Source: an uncultured Ruminococcus sp. | Lineage (GTDB): Bacteria; Bacillota_A; Clostridia; Oscillospirales; Ruminococcaceae | Reading direction: 5' to 3' | NCBI GenBank assembly: GCA_946629405.1 | Contig: CAMOXW010000216.1 | Span: 1-14,691 of the forward strand | Length of the DNA: 14,691 nt | Shown: positions 1 through 7,453 of the stretch, piece after piece | How the letters are laid out: every line of letters starts with the position of its first letter | How positions within the stretch are numbered: position 1 is the stretch's first letter | Translations under genes and position numbers: made by a program | Notes under the pieces: generated by a model | Seen by the model: the letters and a program-made list of their open reading frames with translations, nothing else | Told to the model about the DNA's origin: nothing | Databases searched by the model: none

Positions 1-819
1 AAGCAGGGTATGGGTATTCCTTACAGAGGCTCTACATTTACTGATGATATCAATATCGGTAAGGATAAGAACGGTAACTCTATCATCGTTACCGGTTATG
101 AGTGGGGTTCAAACTCCTTCGTAATCAATAACGCTATCGTTATGGCTTATGCTTACGATGCTTCTGCTGAGACTAAGTACCTCAACGGTGCTTCAGAGGC
201 TCTCGACTACATCTTCGGACGTAATGGTCTTGATTTCTCCTACGTTTCTGGCTGGGGCGATACAACTCTTACATATCCTCACCACAGATTCTGGGCTGGC
301 GGTATTGATCCTGAATTCCCGCTTGCACCTAAGGGCATCCTTTCCGGTGGTCCTGGCGCAGGTATGCAGGATCCGTACATCGGTGGTCTGGGTTATAAGA
401 GAGGTACACTTGCAAACCAGAGATGCTACGTTGACTCTGCTGAGGCATGGTCTGTTAACGAGATCACTATCAACTGGAACGCTCCGCTTGTATGGATGTC
501 TTCTTACATGGATGACGTTGCTACAGGTGACCTTCCGGATCCTACAACAGGCGACAGCTCAGAAACAACTGATATCCTCTGGGGTGACGCTAACTGCGAC
601 GGCCAGGTAAATATGGCTGACGCTGTACTCGTAATGCAGTCTGTTTCCAACCCTGACAAGTACGGTCTGGGCAAGAAGGACGGTATCAGCGATAAGGGTC
701 AGAAGAATGCTGACGTTGCTTGGTCTGATGGCAAGGCTGACGGTATCACCAATGCCGACGCTCTCAAGATCCAGCAGTTCAAGCTCAACCTTATCTCCTC
801 ACTTGATCCTACTAAGTAA
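1..819 (+). CDS. Cellulosomal GH9 endoglucanase, C-terminal part with dockerin (5' truncated by window)
   Basis: The frame is open from base 1, so this is the last 272 residues of a longer secreted protein; signal peptide, N-terminal modules and the DAGD catalytic aspartates lie outside. The fragment carries the end of a family 9 glycoside hydrolase, which cleaves beta-1,4-glucan. A PHHRFW motif (codons from 277) holds the active-site His. CYVDSAEAWSVNE follows (from 424), with Asp at 433 and Glu at 460 fitting the GH9 signature [FYW]-x-D-x4-[FYW]-x3-E; this Glu is the general acid of the family. A short Thr/Ser/Asp/Pro linker leads to a dockerin (about 574-807) with two calcium loops, DANCDGQVNMAD and DGKADGITNAD. 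The second is one residue short of the standard 12-residue loop, as I recall for R. flavefaciens dockerins. The enzyme should dock onto a scaffoldin cohesin. Codon use favours GGT, GCT and GTT far more than the genes downstream, as expected for a highly expressed secreted enzyme. Confidence 0.93.
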   Translation, partial: KQGMGIPYRGSTFTDDINIGKDKNGNSIIVTGYEWGSNSFVINNAIVMAYAYDASAETKYLNGASEALDYIFGRNGLDFSYVSGWGDTTLTYPHHRFWAGGIDPEFPLAPKGILSGGPGAGMQDPYIGGLGYKRGTLANQRCYVDSAEAWSVNEITINWNAPLVWMSSYMDDVATGDLPDPTTGDSSETTDILWGDANCDGQVNMADAVLVMQSVSNPDKYGLGKKDGISDKGQKNADVAWSDGKADGITNADALKIQQFKLNLISSLDPTK

Positions 820-829
820 TTTAACTTTT

Positions 830-862
830 AAGGGACGCTCCGGCGTCCCTTTTTATTTTTTC
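830..862 (+). terminator. Intrinsic terminator of the GH9 gene
   Basis: Arms AGGGACGC (831-838) and GCGTCCCT (843-850) pair perfectly around a TCCG tetraloop. One more A-T pair (830/851) extends the stem, and it runs into TTTTTATTTTTTCT. It lies 10 bases after the stop codon. It separates the cellulase transcript from the housekeeping operon. Confidence 0.93.
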
Positions 863-871
863 TGAAAAAGC

Positions 872-900
872 TTGCATTTCATGAGAATTAGTGGTATAAT
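872..900 (+). promoter_or_regulatory. Sigma-A-type promoter with extended -10, driving the yicC-thiN operon
   Basis: TTGCAT (872-877) and a perfect TATAAT (895-900) are separated by 17 bases. TG at 892-893 gives the extended -10 motif TGnTATAAT. Transcription would start near 906-908, leaving a leader of about 50 bases before yicC. The leader is AT-rich and shows no riboswitch or long hairpin. Further TATAAT-like strings at 903-908 overlap the likely start site. Confidence 0.8.
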
Positions 901-940
901 AATATAATAGTATAGTTATGCAATGTAGCAAATATATGCA

Positions 941-948
941 AAGGAAGG
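941..948 (+). promoter_or_regulatory. Ribosome binding site that decides the GTG start of yicC
   Basis: AAGGAAGG ends 7 bases before GTG at 956. The ATG at 954 overlaps this GTG in another frame and reads only ATG-TGC-TGA, so it cannot be the start of the long gene. Confidence 0.75.
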
Positions 949-955
949 CGATAAT

Positions 956-1852
956 GTGCTGAGAAGCATGACGGGCTATGGAAGAGCCCAGAAGATACTC
1001 AACGGACGCGATATCCTCGTGGAAATCCGCTCCGTCAACCATAGATATTACGAATATTCATCCAGGATCCCCCGCACATATGCGTATATCGACGAAAAAC
1101 TGAAGGCTCTGCTCAAATCCGGAATATCCCGCGGCAAGGTCGAGGTCAACGTAACTATCAATACCATCGAGGGCAAGGATACCGTTATCGCGGTGAATAA
1201 GGACATCGCAGCGGGCTATGTGAACGCTTTGCGCTCTCTCAACAATGAGTTAGGAGAGAACGGCAAAGCATGGCTGGAGGATGATATAAAGCTCTCGAAG
1301 CTCATAAAGCTCCCTGATATTTTCAGCATCCAGAAAACTCCCGATAACGAGGAGGAGGTCTGGAATGATGTTGCGGAGGTCGCTTCCGAGGCACTTGAAA
1401 AGTTCGTGGATATGAGGTGTACCGAGGGCGAAAGGCTCAAAGACGATGTTATCAGCAAGGCTGAAAGCATCCTTGCAATGGTCACAAGAATAGAGGAGCT
1501 CGCACCCGCAACTGCTGAAAACTATCGTTCAAGACTTCTCCAGAAGCTTAGCGAGGTCCTCGATGGCAAGGATATCGACGAGCAGCGAATTGTCACGGAG
1601 GCTGCCATTTTTGCCGAAAAGATCGCGGTCGATGAGGAAACTGTACGCCTCCGCAGCCATATATCCCAGCTCAGCGCAATGCTTGGGAGCGAGGAAGCGG
1701 TCGGCAGAAAGCTTGATTTCATTGTTCAGGAAATGAACCGTGAGGCAAATACCATAGGCTCTAAGGCTCAGGACATCAACATTACAAGGATAGTTGTTGA
1801 TATAAAGGCTGAGATAGAAAAGATACGCGAGCAGATACAGAATATTGAGTAA
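956..1852 (+). CDS. yicC: YicC/YloC family endoribonuclease
   Basis: This is a 298-residue protein of the YicC/YloC family. Members are cytoplasmic endoribonucleases: E. coli YicC takes part in decay of small RNAs such as RyhB, and B. subtilis YloC is the homologue found in this same operon. The N-terminus [11 protein letters not shown] is the family hallmark, followed by [15 protein letters not shown]. The C-terminal DUF1732 part holds [21 protein letters not shown] and [19 protein letters not shown], which are the most conserved blocks. The length is normal. The start is GTG at 956, chosen because the family begins right before RSMTGYGR and a Shine-Dalgarno sequence is well placed. It is the first gene of the operon, directly after the promoter, and its stop lies 4 bases before the remA start. 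Confidence 0.95.
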   Translation: MLRSMTGYGRAQKILNGRDILVEIRSVNHRYYEYSSRIPRTYAYIDEKLKALLKSGISRGKVEVNVTINTIEGKDTVIAVNKDIAAGYVNALRSLNNELGENGKAWLEDDIKLSKLIKLPDIFSIQKTPDNEEEVWNDVAEVASEALEKFVDMRCTEGERLKDDVISKAESILAMVTRIEELAPATAENYRSRLLQKLSEVLDGKDIDEQRIVTEAAIFAEKIAVDEETVRLRSHISQLSAMLGSEEAVGRKLDFIVQEMNREANTIGSKAQDINITRIVVDIKAEIEKIREQIQNIE

Positions 1853-1856
1853 AAGT

Positions 1857-2114
1857 ATGAAGCTGATAAATATAGGCTATGGCAACATGATCTCCGCCGA
1901 AAGGATAGTCACTATCGTAAGCCCCGAATCCGCGCCGATAAAGCGCCTCGTCCAGGAGGCTCGCGAGGACGGCAGAGCTATTGATGCTACTTACGGAAGA
2001 AAAACACGCGCCGTAGTGATAATGGACAGCGGACATATTATCCTGTCATCGCTGATAACCGAAACACTTGCGGCAAGGATAAACGGAACAGGAGGACAAG
2101 ATGAAAACGAATAA
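1857..2114 (+). CDS. remA: RemA-family DNA-binding regulator (DUF370)
   Basis: The 85-residue product matches RemA (DUF370) along its length: [38 protein letters not shown] and HIILSS are conserved. In B. subtilis RemA forms rings that bind DNA and activate biofilm matrix and osmoprotection genes; what it controls in Ruminococcus is not evident. ATG at 1857 is taken as the start because the family begins at this Met. A TTG at 1845 would add four residues inside the end of yicC. Arg16 and Arg48 correspond to basic residues used by the Bacillus protein, while the next one is Lys49 rather than Arg. There is no strong ribosome site, so translation probably couples to yicC. The tail TGGQDENE overlaps gmk by 14 bases, which fixes its coding content. 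Confidence 0.92.
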   Translation: MKLINIGYGNMISAERIVTIVSPESAPIKRLVQEAREDGRAIDATYGRKTRAVVIMDSGHIILSSLITETLAARINGTGGQDENE

Positions 2115-2712
2115 CGGGAGACTTATTGTGTTTTCCGCCCCTTCCGGCTGCGGAAAGGGGACAATGCTCGCTGAGATCCTTAAAAACGACAATTTCTGCG
2201 TTTCTGTCTCAGCAACAACACGCAGTCCGCGTGAGGGCGAGGAGGACGGCGTCAATTACTATTTTCTCAGCAAGGGGGATTTCCTCCAGAAGGTAGCCGA
2301 CAGCGAATTTCTCGAATACGCGGAATACTGCGATAATTACTACGGTACGCTCATCAGTGAGGTGGACGGAAAGCTCAGCGAGGGCAGGAATGTCATCCTC
2401 GAGATCGAGGTTCAGGGTGCGATGAAGATACACGAAAAGCGCCCTGATGCATTGATGATATTCATTGCTCCCCCTTCAGTTTCGGAGCTTCGCAGGAGAC
2501 TCAGAAAGCGCGGCACCGAGACCGATGAAGTGATCGAGAAAAGAGTTTCTCAGGCGGCAGGCGAAATTGCGCTTGCTGAAAAATATGACTACATAATCGT
2601 TAATGATGCTCTTGAGGATGCCGTCAGCGATTTCTTCGCGGTCGTGCGCGCGGAAAAGCTCAGATCGGAATACTCGGAGAATACTATAAATGAGGTGCTT
2701 AAAAATGCTTAG
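2101..2712 (+). CDS. gmk: Guanylate kinase
   Basis: Guanylate kinase phosphorylates GMP to GDP with ATP and is essential for making GTP, and so also (p)ppGpp. The protein has 203 residues, the usual length. The P-loop is APSGCGKGT (13-21), with Ala in place of the first Gly seen in many members. The GMP-binding part follows in order: [19 protein letters not shown], then [14 protein letters not shown], then ILEIEVQGA. The lid contains [22 protein letters not shown] at 2090-2095 lies 5 bases before the ATG, inside the end of remA. Placement before rpoZ is the standard Firmicutes order. Confidence 0.98.
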   Translation: MKTNNGRLIVFSAPSGCGKGTMLAEILKNDNFCVSVSATTRSPREGEEDGVNYYFLSKGDFLQKVADSEFLEYAEYCDNYYGTLISEVDGKLSEGRNVILEIEVQGAMKIHEKRPDALMIFIAPPSVSELRRRLRKRGTETDEVIEKRVSQAAGEIALAEKYDYIIVNDALEDAVSDFFAVVRAEKLRSEYSENTINEVLKNA

Positions 2713-2914
2713 ACCAGCCGTAAACCAGATAATTTCAAAGAACGAGAGCTGCTATTCCCTCGTTATAGCCGTTGCAAAGCGTGCAAGACAGATCTCGGAT
2801 GAACTTTACGCAAAGGGCGAGACACTCGAGGAAAAGCCTGTCAAGACCGCTGTTGAGGAGATCGCAAGCGGCAAGTGCAGGATAATAAATCCGGCGCCGG
2901 CAGATCCTGAATAA
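2705..2914 (+). CDS. rpoZ: RNA polymerase omega subunit
   Basis: The product is a 69-residue omega subunit, which binds the beta-prime subunit and helps RNA polymerase assemble. [31 protein letters not shown] is the conserved N-terminal helix region, with AKRARQI being the usual AxRARxI motif. The later KPVKTAVEEIASGK matches the family's PV-x-A-x-EEI-x-G segment. ATG at 2705 is preferred over an upstream in-frame ATG at 2690: the family starts at ML-x-P, and GAGGTG at 2692-2697 sits 7 bases before it. It overlaps gmk by 8 bases and its TAA shares one base with the ATG of priA. Coding this short would be weak evidence alone, but motif and position agree. Confidence 0.93.
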   Translation: MLRPAVNQIISKNESCYSLVIAVAKRARQISDELYAKGETLEEKPVKTAVEEIASGKCRIINPAPADPE

Positions 2915-5355
2915 TGCCCCTTATCGCGGAGATAGCCGTAAGCGGGGCTGCATACTCGTTCGATATGCTGTTCAGCTATGCTGTCCCGGATGCCATGAGC
3001 GGGCGGATAGCCTGCGGCTGCCGGGTCTATGTCCCGTTCGGGCGCGGCAACAGGCGGCGTATCGGCGTTGTCATGAAGCTGAGTGAGGGCGGGGCGGGCA
3101 GGCTGAAGTCCGTGCTTGCTCTTGTTGACAGCGAGCCTGTAATTTCGGGCGAACTGCTGAGCCTTGCGGAATACCTCCGCAGCCATACCTTCTGTACCTA
3201 TTTCGACGCGGTAAAGACCATGCTTCCGCCGGCAATGAGCATCAGAGCTGAGGAAAAATTCCGCATGGGAAGGCTTCCGGAGGATGCAGTGCTGAGTGAC
3301 GGCGCGGCAGAGCTATGGGAGAAGCTGAGCGTTTGCGACGGCGACCCGAATGAGTATCTTCCGGCGTATATAAGCGTCAGCGGAAGGCGTTTTGTTGACG
3401 AACTGCTCGATGCGGGCGCTCTTGTCTCGGATAATATCTTCCGCCAGTCGGTCGGCGATGCACAGGTCAGGATGGTCAGGCTCACGGACAGCTATCTTGC
3501 AGCTCCGGAGCGCTTTGACCTTACTCCGAAGCAGAAGCAGGTCGCTGATTTCCTCACGGAATACGGCAGTGCCTCGGCAGGAGAGGCGGCCTATATGTGC
3601 GGAGTTACCGCAGCTGTGGTGAAGCGGCTTGCTGCTTCCGGTGCAGCGGAGGAGTACGAAATGGAGGTGCTCCGTGCAGTCGACGACGGCTCGGAGGAAC
3701 GCATTGACCCGGAAAATACCGTGCTTTCCGAAGAACAGCAGAGGGCTCACGATGCTGTGCTGGCACAGCTTTTTGAGAGAAAGCCGGCGGTATTCCTTCT
3801 GCATGGAGTTACCGGCAGCGGCAAGACCTCGGTCTTCGAGAAGCTTATCAACGACACCGTAAAACTCGGCAGACAGGCAATGCTTCTCATCCCGGAAATA
3901 GGGCTCACTCCGCAGGTACTAAGAAGGTTCAGGTCACTGTTCGGCGAAAGAGTTGCCGTTATCCACAGCGGGCTCTCGCAAGGGCAGCGTCTTGACGAAT
4001 ACAAGCGAATAAAACGCGGTGCAGCCGACATTGTGATCGGCACACGGAGCGCAGTATTTGCACCGTTTGACAATATCGGTCTCATCATCATGGATGAGGA
4101 AGGCGAACGCTCCTACAAATCGGACAGTCCGCCCAGGTATACCACCAGTGACATCGCAAAGCAGCGGTGTGCCTTTCACGGAGCCGTGCTGCTCCTTGCT
4201 TCGGCGACGCCCTCGATAGAGAGCTATTATCTCGCCGAAAAGGGCGTCTACAGGCTGCTTACGATGAAGAATCGCTACCACAGCAGCGCTCTGCCTGAGG
4301 TAAGCATGATAGACATGAACATCGAGCGCGAGGCAGGAAATGCCTCGGAATTCAGCCGCAAGCTTGTCGATGAGGTGAAACTCAACCTCAGCCGCGGCGA
4401 ACAGACGATACTCCTGCTGAACCGGCGCGGCTACCATACCATTGTAAGCTGCTGCGACTGCTATCAGCCGGTCTATTGCCCGAACTGCTCGGTGCCGCTG
4501 ACTTATCACAAGAAAAACGACAAAATGATGTGCCACTACTGCGGCTACGTCAGCGAGCCGGTGAAGACTTGTCCCTCATGCGGCTCGGAACGCCTGAAAA
4601 GCATGGGCTTCGGCACACAGAAGCTCGAGGAGGAGCTTTCGGTGTTCTTCCCTGGGGCAAGAGTGCTCCGTATGGACGCAGATACGACGTTCTCGCGTTA
4701 CTCCTACGAGAGGGGCTTCAATGCCTTCCGCGAGGGTGAGTATGACATAATGATAGGCACACAGATGATAGGAAAGGGGCTCGATTTCCCCAATGTCACG
4801 CTCGTCGGAGTGCTTTCGGTCGATAAGGCTCTGTACGCGGGGGACTTCCGCAGCTATGAGCGCACGTTCTCGCTCATCACGCAGGTCGTGGGACGCGGCG
4901 GACGCGGCGACCGTCAGGGGAGAGCTATCCTCCAGACCTTCATGCCGGAGCACTATATCATGAACCTCGCCGCAGCGCAGGACTATGAGGGGTTCTACCG
5001 CGAGGAGATCGCAATAAGACGGGCGATGATATTTCCGCCGGTCTGTGATATGTGCGTATTCTGCCTGTCGGCGGCCGATGAATTAGCAGTAAAGCTTGCT
5101 GCGGATGCAGTTCTGGAGCTGATGAACAGGTATCTCCGGGAAATGCAGCCTTCCACTCCGGTAAGGGTGCTGGGACCTGTCAGGGCTTCATATGGAAGGC
5201 TTGGCGGAAAATTCCGCTGGAGAATAATAATGAAATGCAAGAACAACGCCGCGATGAGGGGCTTCATAAGCTCAGTCCTCAGGGATTCGGCAAAGCTCAG
5301 AGAAATGAAGGACGTATCGCTCTACGCTGATATGAACGGCGATACGGGAGTATGA
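2914..5355 (+). CDS. priA: Primosomal protein N' (replication restart helicase PriA)
   Basis: PriA recognises stalled or repaired replication forks, unwinds the lagging arm in the 3'-5' direction and reloads the replicative helicase. The 813 residues are close to the Bacillus length. The N-terminal 3'-DNA-binding domain includes GCRVYVPFGRGNRRRIGVV. Walker A is GVTGSGKT (298-305). The Walker B box reads DEEG (394-397), not the canonical DEEH, and the following RYTTSDIA differs from the usual RYHARDVA. Eight cysteines (513/516, 522/525, 540/543, 553/556) form the two zinc sites. The C-terminal helicase lobe has GTQMIGKGLDFPNVTLVGV, DFRSYERTFSLITQVVGR and GGRG. There is no good ribosome site; the TAATG junction with rpoZ suggests coupled translation. 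The coaBC gene often found just upstream in Firmicutes is absent. Confidence 0.97.
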   Translation: MPLIAEIAVSGAAYSFDMLFSYAVPDAMSGRIACGCRVYVPFGRGNRRRIGVVMKLSEGGAGRLKSVLALVDSEPVISGELLSLAEYLRSHTFCTYFDAVKTMLPPAMSIRAEEKFRMGRLPEDAVLSDGAAELWEKLSVCDGDPNEYLPAYISVSGRRFVDELLDAGALVSDNIFRQSVGDAQVRMVRLTDSYLAAPERFDLTPKQKQVADFLTEYGSASAGEAAYMCGVTAAVVKRLAASGAAEEYEMEVLRAVDDGSEERIDPENTVLSEEQQRAHDAVLAQLFERKPAVFLLHGVTGSGKTSVFEKLINDTVKLGRQAMLLIPEIGLTPQVLRRFRSLFGERVAVIHSGLSQGQRLDEYKRIKRGAADIVIGTRSAVFAPFDNIGLIIMDEEGERSYKSDSPPRYTTSDIAKQRCAFHGAVLLLASATPSIESYYLAEKGVYRLLTMKNRYHSSALPEVSMIDMNIEREAGNASEFSRKLVDEVKLNLSRGEQTILLLNRRGYHTIVSCCDCYQPVYCPNCSVPLTYHKKNDKMMCHYCGYVSEPVKTCPSCGSERLKSMGFGTQKLEEELSVFFPGARVLRMDADTTFSRYSYERGFNAFREGEYDIMIGTQMIGKGLDFPNVTLVGVLSVDKALYAGDFRSYERTFSLITQVVGRGGRGDRQGRAILQTFMPEHYIMNLAAAQDYEGFYREEIAIRRAMIFPPVCDMCVFCLSAADELAVKLAADAVLELMNRYLREMQPSTPVRVLGPVRASYGRLGGKFRWRIIMKCKNNAAMRGFISSVLRDSAKLREMKDVSLYADMNGDTGV

Positions 5356-5370
5356 TGAAAGGAAGATAAT

Positions 5371-5835
5371 ATGGCACTCAGAAAAATACTGACAGATAAG
5401 GACGAAATGCTCCACAAGGTCTGCAAACCGGTGGAAAAATTCGATGACAGGCTCGCATTGCTTCTTGACGATATGCATGAGACCCTTGACAAGGCACAGG
5501 GAGTCGGCCTCGCAGCCCCGCAGATAGGAATATGCCGCCGTATCTTCATCATGCATCTTGATGAGGAGGGCGTCATTGAGGCGATAAATCCGGAGATCAC
5601 TCTCAGGTCGGGCAAGCAGCGCGTGCAGGAGGGCTGCCTCTCCTGTCCGAATGTCTGGGGCTATGTCACCCGTCCGAAGAAGTGCCGTCTGAAGGCTCAG
5701 GACAGGCATGGGAACTGGTTCGAGAGAGATTTTGAGGACCTTGCTGCTCAGTGTGCGTGTCACGAAAATGACCACCTTGACGGCCATGTTTTCACTGAGA
5801 TAGTGGAGGAATTTTTCGTCCCGGAGGAGGCGTAA
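5371..5835 (+). CDS. def: Peptide deformylase
   Basis: Peptide deformylase removes the formyl group from the N-terminal Met of new proteins at the ribosome exit. All three metal-site motifs are present: GVGLAAPQ (44-51), EGCLS with Cys89, and HENDH with His131, Glu132 and His135. The residue before the last motif is Cys130 where Gln is usual. The length of 154 residues fits the short type-1 class of Clostridia. AAGGAAG at 5359-5365 lies 5 bases before the ATG, and the gap from priA is 15 bases. It pairs functionally with fmt, which starts one base after its stop. Confidence 0.98.
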   Translation: MALRKILTDKDEMLHKVCKPVEKFDDRLALLLDDMHETLDKAQGVGLAAPQIGICRRIFIMHLDEEGVIEAINPEITLRSGKQRVQEGCLSCPNVWGYVTRPKKCRLKAQDRHGNWFERDFEDLAAQCACHENDHLDGHVFTEIVEEFFVPEEA

Positions 5836-5836
5836 A

Positions 5837-6766
5837 ATGAAGATCGTTTTTATGGGAACGCCGGAATTTGCCGTGCCGTGTCTGCGAACCCTCGCGGAAA
5901 GCAGCCATGAGGTCGCAGCGGTGTTTACTCAGCCTGACAAGCCGAAGGGCCGCGGCTATAAAATGATCCCGACACCAGTCAAGTCTGCGGCGGAGGAATA
6001 CGGTCTGCCGGTATATCAGCCGCTTTCGCTGAGAAAGGGCGAGGATGCTGAGCAGGCAATGAAGATCTTGAACGATATTGCTCCGGATCTTATAGTAGTA
6101 ACGGCCTACGGACAGATATTGCCGAAGGAGATACTTGACCTCCCGGCACATGGCTGCATAAACATCCACGCTTCGCTTCTGCCGAAGTACAGGGGAGCTG
6201 CCCCGATAAACTGGGTCCTCCTGAACGGCGAGACGGTCACCGGCGTGACCTCGATGCAGATGAGCGAGGGGCTCGATACCGGAGATATGCTGATAAAGAG
6301 ATCGACGGAAATAGGCGAAAATGAGATCTATGAGGAGCTTTACGCAAGACTTTCCGTCATGGGAGGAGAGGTGCTTGCGGAGACACTTGAGGCAATTGAA
6401 AAGGGTGAGCTCCGCCCGGAGGTGCAGGACGACGCTCAATCGTGCTACTCCCCGATGATACGCAAGGAAATGAGCGCTCTTGACTTTACAAAAACTGCTG
6501 CGGAGGTACACAATACTATCCGCGGAGTGACCGGCTTCGCAATGCTTGACGGTAAGCGGATAAAGGTCTACCGTTCTGAAATTCCGGACGATATTGCTCC
6601 TGGTGCAGAGGATGGGGCTATAGTCGATGCGAAGCACTTCTCAGTGAAGTGCGGCGACGGAAGGACTGTACGCTTCCTCGAGGTACAGCCGGAGGGCAAG
6701 AAGCGCATGAAAACTGAGGACTTCCTCAGAGGCAAAAAGCTCGAAAAGGGCGAAAAACTGAATTAA
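5837..6766 (+). CDS. fmt: Methionyl-tRNA formyltransferase
   Basis: Fmt transfers a formyl group from 10-formyltetrahydrofolate to initiator Met-tRNA, giving the substrate that Def later deformylates. The 309 residues match the family length. The N-terminus MKIVFMGTPEFAVPCL is typical. Asn109 and His111 in INIHASLLPKYRG, and Asp147 in EGLDTGDM, correspond to the catalytic Asn-His-Asp triad. SLLPKYRG is the folate-binding signature. The C-terminal tRNA-binding domain begins after AALDF-like MSALDFTKTA and includes VRFLEVQPEGKKRM. GGAGGAGG at 5823-5830, inside the end of def, is 6 bases before the ATG. Confidence 0.98.
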   Translation: MKIVFMGTPEFAVPCLRTLAESSHEVAAVFTQPDKPKGRGYKMIPTPVKSAAEEYGLPVYQPLSLRKGEDAEQAMKILNDIAPDLIVVTAYGQILPKEILDLPAHGCINIHASLLPKYRGAAPINWVLLNGETVTGVTSMQMSEGLDTGDMLIKRSTEIGENEIYEELYARLSVMGGEVLAETLEAIEKGELRPEVQDDAQSCYSPMIRKEMSALDFTKTAAEVHNTIRGVTGFAMLDGKRIKVYRSEIPDDIAPGAEDGAIVDAKHFSVKCGDGRTVRFLEVQPEGKKRMKTEDFLRGKKLEKGEKLN

Positions 6767-6778
6767 CGGAGGTATATT

Positions 6779-7453
6779 ATGGGACTTTATATCATTCTGC
6801 TGCTCGCAATGCTCATTCTCCCGATATGGGCAACTATCAACGTCAAAACGACTTTCAGCAAGTACAGCACCGTTTACAACGCGCGCGGGCTCACAGCCGA
6901 TCAGGTCGCCCGCAAGATACTTGACAGCAACGGTCTTTACAATGTTGGAATTGAGCGCATTCCCGGCAATCTCAGCGACCACTATGACCCGACTGCAAAC
7001 GTTGTACGCCTTTCCGATTCGGTTTACGGCAAGACATCAGTTGCGGCTATCGGAGTTGCGGCGCACGAATGCGGCCACGCCTGCCAGCACGCCGAGGACT
7101 ATACTCCTATCAAGATAAGGACGGCTATCGTGCCTGTGACCAATCTTTGCTCGAAGCTCTGGTATTTTGTATTCCTCATAGGCGTTCTTGTTTTTGAGGC
7201 GTTCCCGGAGCTTGCACTCATCGGCATTGGAATGTTTTCAGTTGTAGTTCTTTTCCAGCTCGTTACTCTCCCTGTTGAGCTTGACGCGAGCGGCAGAGCG
7301 CTGAAAACCCTTGAAAACGACATGATACTTGATTCAACAGAGGTCCCGAAGGCCCGCAAGGTGCTCAGAGCGGCTGCGATGACTTATGTGGTATCGCTCG
7401 TTGTGTCGATAATCCAGCTTCTCAGGCTTCTGATGTCCGTCAGAAGAAACTGA
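6779..7453 (+). CDS. Membrane zinc metallopeptidase, YugP-like (Zn_peptidase_2)
   Basis: This 224-residue membrane protein belongs to the YugP-like neutral zinc peptidase family. HECGH (96-100) is the HExxH zinc-binding and catalytic motif. ELDAS (167-171) is likely to supply the third ligand, as in related proteins with VEFxAS. Predicted membrane segments lie at about 4-19, 127-143, 146-164 and 202-219, so the active site sits next to the membrane. Substrates are unknown for the family. GGAGGT at 6768-6773 precedes the ATG by 5 bases. The stop TGA overlaps the rsmB ATG by one base (TGATG). Its place between fmt and rsmB recurs in Clostridia as I recall, but it has no clear mechanistic link to translation. 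Cys at 102 follows the motif in ACQH. Confidence 0.9.
   Translation: MGLYIILLLAMLILPIWATINVKTTFSKYSTVYNARGLTADQVARKILDSNGLYNVGIERIPGNLSDHYDPTANVVRLSDSVYGKTSVAAIGVAAHECGHACQHAEDYTPIKIRTAIVPVTNLCSKLWYFVFLIGVLVFEAFPELALIGIGMFSVVVLFQLVTLPVELDASGRALKTLENDMILDSTEVPKARKVLRAAAMTYVVSLVVSIIQLLRLLMSVRRN

Noticed and set aside
863..955. Riboswitch or T-box in the operon leader
   Set aside because: The leader is about 50 bases, AT-rich and without a conserved stem or a second terminator.
1845..1856. Upstream TTG start for remA
   Set aside because: The family begins at MKLINIG; the TTG adds four residues inside yicC and has no better ribosome site.
2690..2704. Upstream ATG start for rpoZ
   Set aside because: GAGGTG at 2692-2697 would lie inside the coding region, and the omega family starts at the ML of 2705.
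4093..4104. PriA as a decaying pseudogene because of DEEG
   Set aside because: The frame is full length and every other motif, including all eight zinc cysteines, is intact.
5792..6637. A 281-codon open frame on the minus strand opposite fmt
   Set aside because: It is a mirror of the strongly supported fmt gene and has no family motif or ribosome site.
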